Assembly: GCF_905203285.1 (NCBI RefSeq)
Contig: NZ_CAJKVK010000063.1
Coordinates: forward strand, 1-12,481
Length of the DNA stretch: 12,481 nt
Reading direction: 5' to 3'
From: an uncultured Succinatimonas sp.
Lineage (GTDB): Bacteria > Pseudomonadota > Gammaproteobacteria > Enterobacterales > Succinivibrionaceae
The position numbers were made by a program, and so were the translations under genes. Positions 1 through 5,972 of this stretch are shown here, one piece after another. Under the pieces are notes generated by a model. The model made no database searches. It was not told where the DNA came from and saw only the letters and a list, made by a program, of their open reading frames with translations. Positions within the stretch are counted from its first letter, which is position 1. Each line of letters begins with the position of its first letter.

Positions 1-228
1 TGCACATTTGCACAGTAAGTGAAAATAAGGCTTTTAAATCAATAAAATAGATTTGTGTCTAAAAATACGCCATATATTTGAGCAGTAAATAAGTAGAAGA
101 AAATCGATGTTAGCTCTTTATTTTCCAATTGTTTATTAAAGCTTTTTTACAAGAATGTTACATGCGATTTTTGTTGTAATTTATTTAGTTTTGATGATTT
201 TTTGTTTGATTTGCGTTATTTCAGTTTT

Positions 229-244
229 TGTGAACAAGAACACG
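229..244 (+). promoter_or_regulatory. CRP-like site upstream of the gntR gene
   Basis: The bases read TGTGA-N6-ACACG, which matches 8 of the 10 conserved positions of the CRP consensus TGTGA-N6-TCACA. The centre at about 236.5 lies near -40 relative to a start predicted 7 bases after the -10 box at 265-270. That is the class II activator position, and no good -35 box exists there. It is a short, imperfect match in AT-rich DNA, so this is a suggestion only. The role of CRP in this organism is assumed. Confidence 0.3.
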
Positions 245-264
245 TTTTTAAAAGATGAACCCTT

Positions 265-270
265 TATACT
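265..270 (+). promoter_or_regulatory. -10 box of the gntR promoter
   Basis: TATACT matches five of six bases of the sigma-70 -10 consensus and lies 30 bases before the ATG. The 16-18 base spacing upstream gives no recognisable -35 hexamer, which would fit activator-dependent transcription. The TTGTCTGACAA palindrome starts 10 bases downstream of the box, over the predicted early transcribed region. Confidence 0.45.
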
Positions 271-280
271 TGTTTGTAAG

Positions 281-291
281 TTGTCTGACAA
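281..291 (+). promoter_or_regulatory. Putative GntR/FadR-type operator O1
   Basis: TTGTCTGACAA is a palindrome with a 3-base centre. It fits the TNGTNNNACNA pattern known for operators of the FadR subfamily of GntR regulators. It lies between the -10 box and the start codon of the gntR gene, where binding would block transcription, so autorepression is the simplest reading. A near-identical copy precedes the dehydratase gene, which strengthens the assignment. Confidence 0.55.
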
Positions 292-300
292 GCATTATTT

Positions 301-993
301 ATGAAAATTATTAAGACCTCAGTTACTCAGCAGATCATTGAATATATCAAAGATAATATTCAAAATGGATCATGGAAAGTGGGAGAGAAAATTCCTTCCG
401 AGCCTTCTTTGGTTGAAGAACTGGGAGTCAGCCGTGCTTCATTGCGCGTTGCCATTCAGCAATATGTTGCTTTAGGTATTTTGCGCTCGGAGCAGGGAAA
501 AGGAACATTTTTAGAAAGTTCCGATTTGGATTCTCTTTTGGGCAATAAGAATTCCGTTTCTTTCAGTGATTTTTCCAATATTGAAAAGGTTCTTGAGTTT
601 CGTCGCATTATTGAGCCTGAAGCCATCTATATGGCAGCAAAAAGATCTAAAGAAGATCTTGATAAGCTTATTTCAATTTTGAGAAAACATTATGAGGTAA
701 TGGAAAATAGTGTCGGTCAGGCATCAGATTTTATTGCGGCAGATATGAATTTCCATCGGGAAATTGCTTTTGCTTCCGGTAACGAGATTATCGGTAATAC
801 TATAGCTTTTGTTTTTGCCAATACTTTTAAGTGGCATAAGCAGATTAATGATTATTTCGGCTTTACTGACGGCATATGGTTTCACAGCGAGATTTTAAAA
901 GCTTTGGAATCAGGGAATGCTAAGAAAGCAAAAGGACTGATGGAGAAGCATATGACGCACGCCATTGATGAACTCAATGCGCAAAAAGGTTAA
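301..993 (+). CDS. GntR-family transcriptional regulator (FadR/FCD subfamily)
   Basis: This 230-residue protein is a cytoplasmic DNA-binding repressor or activator that probably senses a sugar acid or related carboxylate. Residues about 8-72 form the winged helix-turn-helix, with the recognition segment around LGVSRASLR (41-49) and the wing at EQGKGTF. Residues about 93-225 are the all-helical FCD ligand domain. The usual metal-binding set is visible as Asp148, His152, His195 and His217, so it should bind a metal that helps hold an acid ligand. Length is normal for the family. The ATG lacks a clear Shine-Dalgarno sequence, but the N-terminus fits the family exactly. It directly precedes the dehydratase-TRAP-dehydrogenase genes in the same direction, 75 bases apart. 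Paired TTGT-N3-ACAA palindromes before both transcription units make it the likely local regulator. The exact ligand (as for UxuR, ExuR, DgoR or LldR) cannot be told. Confidence 0.92.
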   Translation: MKIIKTSVTQQIIEYIKDNIQNGSWKVGEKIPSEPSLVEELGVSRASLRVAIQQYVALGILRSEQGKGTFLESSDLDSLLGNKNSVSFSDFSNIEKVLEFRRIIEPEAIYMAAKRSKEDLDKLISILRKHYEVMENSVGQASDFIAADMNFHREIAFASGNEIIGNTIAFVFANTFKWHKQINDYFGFTDGIWFHSEILKALESGNAKKAKGLMEKHMTHAIDELNAQKG

Positions 994-1024
994 TTTGTAA
1001 ACTTTAACTTGTCTTTTTTATTAC

Positions 1025-1048
1025 AACTTGTATGACAACTGACAAGTT
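1025..1048 (+). promoter_or_regulatory. Putative GntR/FadR-type operator O2 before the dehydratase gene
   Basis: TTGTATGACAA (1028-1038) differs from the site before the gntR gene by one base in its unconserved centre and fits TNGTNNNACNA. It sits inside a wider inverted repeat, AACTTGT (1025-1031) and ACAAGTT (1042-1048), and another copy of the half-site, AACTTGTC, lies at 1006-1013. This cluster ends 20 bases before the dehydratase ATG. A weak promoter (TTGTAA 995-1000, TATTAC 1019-1024, spacer 18) would start within it. Repression of the structural genes by the upstream GntR protein is inferred. Confidence 0.55.
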
Positions 1049-1068
1049 ATTTTAATACAGGAGCTGAT

Positions 1069-2316
1069 ATGAGCGTTTTGATTAAGGACATTGAAGTTTT
1101 CAGTACTGCACCTGAAGGCATCAATTTAACTGTGGTTAAGGTTTTAACCTCCGTTGACGGTCTGTACGGCTTGGGATGTGCTACTTTTGCTTATCGCTAT
1201 AAGGCAGTAGAAACATACATTCGCGAGTATTTACGTCCTCTCATGATCGGAAGAGATGCCGAAGCAATTGAAGAGAATTGGGCATTAATGCATCAAAACG
1301 CTTATTGGCGTAACGGCGGTGTTGAAAATAATGCTATAGCCGGAATCGATCTTGCCTTGTGGGATATAAAGGGCAAACTTGCCAATATGCCTGTTTACCA
1401 GTTATTCGGCGGTGCAGTCCGTAAAGGTGTTCCCGTTTACCGTCATGTTGACGGCAGCACCGTAGATGAAATCGTCGATCAGGTTCAGTATTATCAGAGC
1501 CTCGGTGTTAAGCATTTACGTGTTCAGTCAGGCGGTTACGGCGGCGGTCTTGAAGTTAAAGCTCCTGCTACTGCTCCTATCGGTTCATTGCCCGGCATTT
1601 ATTTAAATTCACGCGAGTATATCCGTAAGACTGTTAAGTTATTTGATGATCTGCGTTCTCGCCTCGGTTTTTCCATTGATTTGGTTCATGACGTACATGA
1701 GCGCATTGCCCCGAGCGAGGCGATGGTCTTAGCTCGTGAGCTTGAACCTTATAAGTTGTTCTTCCTTGAGGATCCTCTTCCTCTTGATCAAATCGAATAT
1801 TTTGAACAGCTGCGTGCTTTGACTTCTACTCCGATTGCCGAAGGTGAGCTTTTTAACAACTGCGCAGAGTATAAGACTTTAATTTGCAAGCGCTTGATTG
1901 ATTTTATTCGTGTCCATATCACTCAGGTCGGCGGTATTACCCCGGCTCGCAAGCTTGCAATTTTTGCCGAGCAATTCGGCGTGCGTACTGCATGGCACGG
2001 CCCTGGTGACATGTCTCCTTTGGCTCATGCCGCTAATATTCATATCGATATGGCAGCACGCAATTTCGGTGTTCAGGAATGGTCAGGCATTGAGCCGCCT
2101 AATTTTGTAATTCAGGAGTTAAGCCATAAAAAGGGTGCGCTGCTTGATGTCTTTGACGGATTGCCTGAATTTAAAAACGGATATGTATATCCAAATGATC
2201 GTCCCGGTCTTGGCATCATTTTCAATGAAAAGGAAGCTGCAAAATATCCTTGCAATGATGATGTTACTACTTGGACTCAGACTCGTGCTCAGGACGGTTC
2301 TTTGGTATTGCCTTAA
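1069..2316 (+). CDS. Enolase-superfamily acid-sugar dehydratase (RspA/ManD-like)
   Basis: This 415-residue cytoplasmic enzyme belongs to the mannonate dehydratase (RspA/ManD) subgroup of the enolase superfamily, whose members remove water from a sugar acid to give a 2-keto-3-deoxy acid with Mg2+. An N-terminal capping domain (about 1-125, including AYWRNGGV and LALWDIKGK) precedes the barrel. Metal ligands are Asp208, Glu234 (EDP) and Glu260 (EGE). His210 and His310 are the probable acid/base residues, and GVQE gives Glu337. Arg151 is kept, but the ManD Tyr expected 12 residues later is not there, since that position is Val163 in a reshaped, Gly-rich loop. The residue two after His310 is Pro (HGP), which as I recall marks low-activity members. 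The start follows AGGAG at 1059-1063. Neighbouring TRAP transporter and dehydrogenase genes support sugar-acid catabolism. Substrate is unassigned: mannonate, gluconate or another aldonate. Confidence 0.9.
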   Translation: MSVLIKDIEVFSTAPEGINLTVVKVLTSVDGLYGLGCATFAYRYKAVETYIREYLRPLMIGRDAEAIEENWALMHQNAYWRNGGVENNAIAGIDLALWDIKGKLANMPVYQLFGGAVRKGVPVYRHVDGSTVDEIVDQVQYYQSLGVKHLRVQSGGYGGGLEVKAPATAPIGSLPGIYLNSREYIRKTVKLFDDLRSRLGFSIDLVHDVHERIAPSEAMVLARELEPYKLFFLEDPLPLDQIEYFEQLRALTSTPIAEGELFNNCAEYKTLICKRLIDFIRVHITQVGGITPARKLAIFAEQFGVRTAWHGPGDMSPLAHAANIHIDMAARNFGVQEWSGIEPPNFVIQELSHKKGALLDVFDGLPEFKNGYVYPNDRPGLGIIFNEKEAAKYPCNDDVTTWTQTRAQDGSLVLP

Positions 2317-2339
2317 TTTGTCAAAAGTAGGGGGATAAT

Positions 2340-3320
2340 ATGAAATGTAAAATGCTGATGGGGGTACTCGCAATATCTTGTGCGGCTATCCTTTCAGGAT
2401 GTTCTCAAGATGACGGCAAAATAGTCATCCGTATGGCGCAGGCTTCAGCTGCCGATGGCGCTATCGGTCTTTCAATGGACAATTTTGCTAAAGACGTTGA
2501 GGCAAAAAGTAATGGCCGCATTGTTGTCCACACTTTCCACAACGGCCAGCTCGGTACCGAGCGTGAGAACATTGAGAGCGTCCAGATGGGCAATCTAGAT
2601 ATCGCGGTAGTTAATCAGTCTGTACTGGTTAATTTTTTCCCGGATATTTCAGTTTTTGATTTGCCTTATACCATAACCTCGACAGAACACGCCGATAAAG
2701 TATTTTTAGGTGAAATCGGTCAGTCATTCCTTAATAAATTGTCTGAGGTTCGTCTTCACGGTTTGGCAATTTGGGAATCAGGTTTCCGTAATCTTACCAA
2801 CTCAAAGCGTCAGATTAATTCTGCCGATGACGTTAAGGGCTTGCGTATCCGCGTTATGGAAAACAAAATCCATCAGGATTTATGGGGAGCCTTAGGCGCC
2901 GACCCGGTTCCGATGTCTTGGTCCGATGCTTATACAGGTATGCAGCAGGGCGCTATCGACGGTCAGGAGAACCCGGCTACCGTTATTGATAAAAACAACG
3001 TAGTTGAAGTTAATAAAAATATGGCTATGACCGAGCACTGCTATTCAACGGTGTTCCTTGTTATGGCTCCTAAAACCTGGGATCGCTTAAGCCCTGAAGA
3101 TCAGAAGCTCATAACCGATTGTATGAATCAGGCAAGTCTTGATGAGAGAGCTCTAAGCCGCAAGATGGATAAAGAGGCTATTACCACCTTAGAGAGTAAG
3201 GGAATGGTCGTTACTTATCCTGACAAGTCTTTGTTTATTGAAAGATCAAAACCGGTTCGCGATTTTTACAGCAAGGATTTCCCGGAACTTGCTGCACAAA
3301 TTGAAGCTCTGGCAAATTAA
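2340..3320 (+). CDS. TRAP transporter substrate-binding protein (DctP family), predicted lipoprotein
   Basis: This 326-residue protein captures an organic acid for the TRAP transporter encoded by the next two genes. The N-terminus has a signal peptide ending in the lipobox LSGC, so cleavage before Cys21 and lipidation are predicted. Residue +2 is Ser22, not the inner-membrane-retaining Asp. The mature part shows DctP-family marks: WESGFRNLTN (145-154), the LRIRVMEN segment (169-175) with Arg171, the usual carboxylate-gripping Arg, and MQQGAIDGQENP (201-212). Length is normal. A GGGGG sequence 5 bases before the ATG serves as ribosome binding site, and 23 bases separate it from the dehydratase gene. 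By context the ligand should be the dehydratase substrate or its precursor, an aldonate or uronate. This is inference. Most such proteins in Gram-negative bacteria are soluble, so the lipid anchor is less usual. Confidence 0.92.
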   Translation: MKCKMLMGVLAISCAAILSGCSQDDGKIVIRMAQASAADGAIGLSMDNFAKDVEAKSNGRIVVHTFHNGQLGTERENIESVQMGNLDIAVVNQSVLVNFFPDISVFDLPYTITSTEHADKVFLGEIGQSFLNKLSEVRLHGLAIWESGFRNLTNSKRQINSADDVKGLRIRVMENKIHQDLWGALGADPVPMSWSDAYTGMQQGAIDGQENPATVIDKNNVVEVNKNMAMTEHCYSTVFLVMAPKTWDRLSPEDQKLITDCMNQASLDERALSRKMDKEAITTLESKGMVVTYPDKSLFIERSKPVRDFYSKDFPELAAQIEALAN

Positions 3321-3334
3321 GGTAGGGATAAAAA

Positions 3335-3820
3335 ATGGAAGCATTTCGCAATATTTTTAATAAGGTGCAGTGTTTTTCAAAACACCTTATCGCCGTATGC
3401 ATGGTTGTCATGATGACGGTAATTTTCGTTCAGACCATGACCCGATACGTAGTTTTCTACTCTATTCCGTGGTCAGAAGAGTTATCTCGTTACTTATATG
3501 TAACTTTGACTCTTATGGGCGTAAATCTTGCCGTTACTTCAAAGCAATTGGTGCGAATCGATATTATCGACAATTTTGTTAAGGGTAATACTCTTAACAT
3601 AATAAGATGCGCTTTAGCTTTTGTTATTACGGTCATCTTCTTTTACAGCTCATTTGGCATGATTGACGTGTCTCAGTACCAGCATTCACCGGCTTTGGGC
3701 ATTTCAATGCAGGTAATGTACGTCATCTTGGGAATTGGCTTTTTAATGTCCGCCGTCGCCTGTTTGTTTGAATTGGTTGATGCCTTAAAAGACGGCAAGA
3801 AACAAGGTTCGGAGGAATAA
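3335..3820 (+). CDS. TRAP transporter small membrane subunit (DctQ family)
   Basis: This 161-residue inner-membrane protein is the four-helix small subunit that joins DctM to form the transport unit. Hydrophobic segments lie near residues 17-38, 52-68, 89-109 and 124-146. The family signature PWSEELSRY (45-53) follows the first helix, and SPALGIS (118-124) precedes the last, as is typical. It starts 14 bases after dctP behind GGTAGGGA and runs almost into dctM, with only two bases between its stop and the next ATG. Translational coupling of the Q and M subunits is therefore likely. No fusion to DctM is present, so this is a classical three-component system. Confidence 0.9.
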   Translation: MEAFRNIFNKVQCFSKHLIAVCMVVMMTVIFVQTMTRYVVFYSIPWSEELSRYLYVTLTLMGVNLAVTSKQLVRIDIIDNFVKGNTLNIIRCALAFVITVIFFYSSFGMIDVSQYQHSPALGISMQVMYVILGIGFLMSAVACLFELVDALKDGKKQGSEE

Positions 3821-3822
3821 TC

Positions 3823-5109
3823 ATGGAATTAGCTGCAATTTTCATGCTGCTTACCCTTGTTATAATGATGGTAATCGGCATGCCGATCACTTGGTCGCTG
3901 GGTGGCGCAATTATCATGGCGTTGATGATAGATCAGGATCTGTCGTTGGCTCTTATTACACAGAAAATGTTCTCAGGCTGTGATAACTTCTCAATGCTTG
4001 CCTTGCCGGCCTTCTTCTTAGCCGGTGATATTATGGCAAAGGGCGGCTTATCAAGACGTCTTGTCGCATTTGCCGATACCCTGGTAGGCTGGATCTCTGG
4101 CGGTATTTCGCTAGTATCCATCGTTGCCTGTACTTTCTTTGCCGCAATTTCCGGATCATCCGTTGCAACTACCGCAGCTATCGGCGGTTTGATGTATCCT
4201 GAAATGGTTAAGCGCGGTTATCCTAAAGATTATTCCGCAGCCGTTCAGGCAATTGGCGGTACTTTGGGTATCGTTATTCCGCCTTCAACCGTATTCGTTA
4301 TCTACGGTAATATTACCAATACGTCAGTTGCCAAGCTCTTAATGGCCGGTGTTATCCCGGGTGTTATTTGCGGTATTGCATTGTGCATTTGGGCATATAT
4401 TAAAGCTCGTCGTGAGAACTTCCCTCGTTCTGCAGAAGGCTTTTCCTTCATGCGTTTCTTAAAATCTTTTAAGAGCGCGGTTTGGGCTTTGTTAATGCCG
4501 ATCGTTATTTTAGGCGGTATTTATGCAGGTATTTTCACTCCGACGGAGTCTGCTGTAGTTGCCGTGTTCTACGGTTTCTTCGTTTGCCTCGGCATTTATC
4601 GTGAGCTTTCAGGCAAAGACACCTGGGAAATTATCTGTCAGTCATCAATTACTACCGCTAACATCATGTTCTTGGTAGTTACCGCACAGATGTTCGGTTA
4701 TTTATTAACCTATTATCGTATCCCGATTTACGTTACCGAAGCTTTTATGGCGATCGCCAGCTCTCCTGCCGTCTTCATGATGCTTATCGTTGTATTGCTC
4801 ACAATTTGCGGTATGTTCATTGAAGTAGGTGCTACAAACCTGATTTTAGGCCCGATCTTGGCTCCGATTGCCATTCAGTTCGGTATTGATCCGGTACATT
4901 TCGGTTTGGTATTCGTCTTCTTGCTTGCAATGGGCCAGGCAACTCCGCCTTTCGGAACAACGCTGTTCGTAGCTTGCGGTATCAGTAAGGAGCCGGTGGC
5001 TCGAGTTTCAAGAATGATTCTTCCTTTCGTGATTGTTGAACTTTTGTGCGCGATTTTATTTGCTTACGTGCCGTCACTTTCAACTTTCCTTGGCGAATTC
5101 ATGAGTTAA
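3823..5109 (+). CDS. TRAP transporter large permease subunit (DctM family)
   Basis: This 428-residue, very hydrophobic protein is the Na+-coupled permease of the TRAP system and accepts acid from the DctP protein. Family motifs are present: LPAFFLAGDIM (61-71), FAAISGSSVATTAAIGG (106-122) with the SGSS hairpin region, GYPKDYSAA (132-140) followed by GGTLGIVIPPS (145-155), FTPTES (238-243), and ATPPFGTTLFVACGI (373-387). The two inverted halves with re-entrant loops expected for this family are visible. Its Shine-Dalgarno GGAGGAA overlaps the end of dctQ. Length is that of a normal DctM, with no truncation. Substrate specificity lies mainly in DctP, so this protein adds no information on the ligand. 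Confidence 0.94.
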   Translation: MELAAIFMLLTLVIMMVIGMPITWSLGGAIIMALMIDQDLSLALITQKMFSGCDNFSMLALPAFFLAGDIMAKGGLSRRLVAFADTLVGWISGGISLVSIVACTFFAAISGSSVATTAAIGGLMYPEMVKRGYPKDYSAAVQAIGGTLGIVIPPSTVFVIYGNITNTSVAKLLMAGVIPGVICGIALCIWAYIKARRENFPRSAEGFSFMRFLKSFKSAVWALLMPIVILGGIYAGIFTPTESAVVAVFYGFFVCLGIYRELSGKDTWEIICQSSITTANIMFLVVTAQMFGYLLTYYRIPIYVTEAFMAIASSPAVFMMLIVVLLTICGMFIEVGATNLILGPILAPIAIQFGIDPVHFGLVFVFLLAMGQATPPFGTTLFVACGISKEPVARVSRMILPFVIVELLCAILFAYVPSLSTFLGEFMS

Positions 5110-5130
5110 TAAATTTTAAGGAGATTTATT

Positions 5131-5895
5131 ATGCATAAGTTATTTGATATTGAAGGTAAAAAGGCCATTGTAACCGGCGGAACTCGCGGTTTAGGTTATG
5201 GTATGGCTGAAGGCTTGATGGAAGCAGGCTGTGAGGTTGTAATCGTCGGCACCTCCGATAAAGTCTACGATGTTGCAAAAGGTTTTTGCGATCGCGGCTT
5301 TAAGTGCCATGGCGTTAAAGCTGATTTAAGCAAGCGTCAGGAAGTATTCAAATGCTTTGATGACTGCCTTGCTTCCTTAGGCGGTGATTTGGATATTCTT
5401 GTTACAGCTCATGGTATTCAGCGTCGTCACAGCGCTGAAGTTTTCCCTGAGAATGAATGGGATGAAGTCATTAACGTTAACTTGAATTCCGTATTCTTCT
5501 TATGCCAGAAAGCCGCAAATGTAATGCTTAAGAAAGGCTACGGCAAGATCATTACCATTGCCTCCATGGTATCTTGGTTCGGTGGACAAACCGTTCCTGC
5601 ATACACTGCAGCCAAAGGCGGTGTAACCCAGCTTACTAAAGAATTGTCCAATGACTGGATTGATAGGGGCATTAATGTAAACTCTATCGCTCCGGGCTAT
5701 ATGGCAACAGAGATGAACGCTGCACTGCTTGATAAGAACAATCCTCGTTATCAGCAGATTACCGATCGTATTCCGGCTCATCGCTGGGGTACCGGTGATG
5801 ATATGAAAGGTGCCGTTATTTTCCTGGCATCTCATGCCAGCGATTACTTGGGCGGAGCTATCATTCCTGTTGACGGCGGATATTTAGTTAAATAA
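5131..5895 (+). CDS. Short-chain dehydrogenase/reductase, KduD-like sugar-acid oxidoreductase
   Basis: This 254-residue NAD(P)-dependent oxidoreductase is last in the operon, 21 bases after dctM, with AAGGAGA before its ATG. TGGTRGLG (15-22) is the nucleotide-binding loop. Asn117, Ser145, Tyr158 and Lys162 form the SDR catalytic tetrad. GIQRRH (95-100), PAYTAAKGG (156-164), INVNSIAPGYMAT (181-193), RIPAHRWG (213-220) and the end VDGGYLVK follow the KduD (2-dehydro-3-deoxy-D-gluconate 5-dehydrogenase) pattern, and the length agrees with KduD. The structural NNAG motif is changed to TAHG (92-95), which is unusual. Likely roles are oxidation or reduction at C5 of an aldonate or keto-deoxy acid, upstream or downstream of the dehydratase step. 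Gluconate 5-dehydrogenase or mannonate 5-dehydrogenase activity is also possible. Confidence 0.85.
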   Translation: MHKLFDIEGKKAIVTGGTRGLGYGMAEGLMEAGCEVVIVGTSDKVYDVAKGFCDRGFKCHGVKADLSKRQEVFKCFDDCLASLGGDLDILVTAHGIQRRHSAEVFPENEWDEVINVNLNSVFFLCQKAANVMLKKGYGKIITIASMVSWFGGQTVPAYTAAKGGVTQLTKELSNDWIDRGINVNSIAPGYMATEMNAALLDKNNPRYQQITDRIPAHRWGTGDDMKGAVIFLASHASDYLGGAIIPVDGGYLVK

Positions 5896-5915
5896 TTCCT
5901 AAAGAGGCCTAAACT

Positions 5916-5953
5916 AAAAGGCCTTGCGCATTTAATTGCTCAAGGCCTTTTTT
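5916..5953. terminator. Bidirectional intrinsic terminator between the sugar-acid operon and pykF
   Basis: AAAAGGCCTTG (5916-5926) pairs perfectly with CAAGGCCTTTT (5941-5951). The 14-base loop may close further through GCA/TGC. On the + strand a run of six T ends at 5953, which suits termination after the dehydrogenase gene. The A run at the left arm supplies a T run on the other strand, so the same hairpin can end pykF, whose stop lies at 5973. Confidence 0.85.
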
Positions 5954-5972
5954 ATTGCTCATTAGATTTAGT

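Larger units (their letters stand above)
1..300. other. AT-rich upstream region without a gene
   Basis: I see no credible coding sequence here on either strand. The stretch is strongly A+T-rich and ends in the control region of the GntR-family gene. The only features I can support are the regulatory sites near its right end, listed separately. The first bases carry a short repeat (TGCACA twice within 15 bases), and a weak inverted repeat TTACAA (147-152) / TTGTAA (174-179) is present. Neither is long enough to interpret. A promoter for a divergent gene beyond the left edge cannot be excluded. Confidence 0.6.

Noticed and set aside
147..179. Inverted repeat TTACAA / TTGTAA in the left AT-rich region
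   Set aside because: Only 6 bp in very AT-rich DNA, with a 21-base gap, so it is expected by chance.
1006..1048. Inverted repeat AACTTGTC / GACAAGTT as a terminator after the gntR gene
   Set aside because: The stem is A+T-rich, the loop would be 27 bases, and only ATTTT follows. The half-sites fit a regulator-binding cluster better.
5500..5835. 111-codon open frame on the - strand inside the dehydrogenase gene
   Set aside because: It is wholly antisense to a conserved SDR, with no family resemblance and no ribosome binding site of note.
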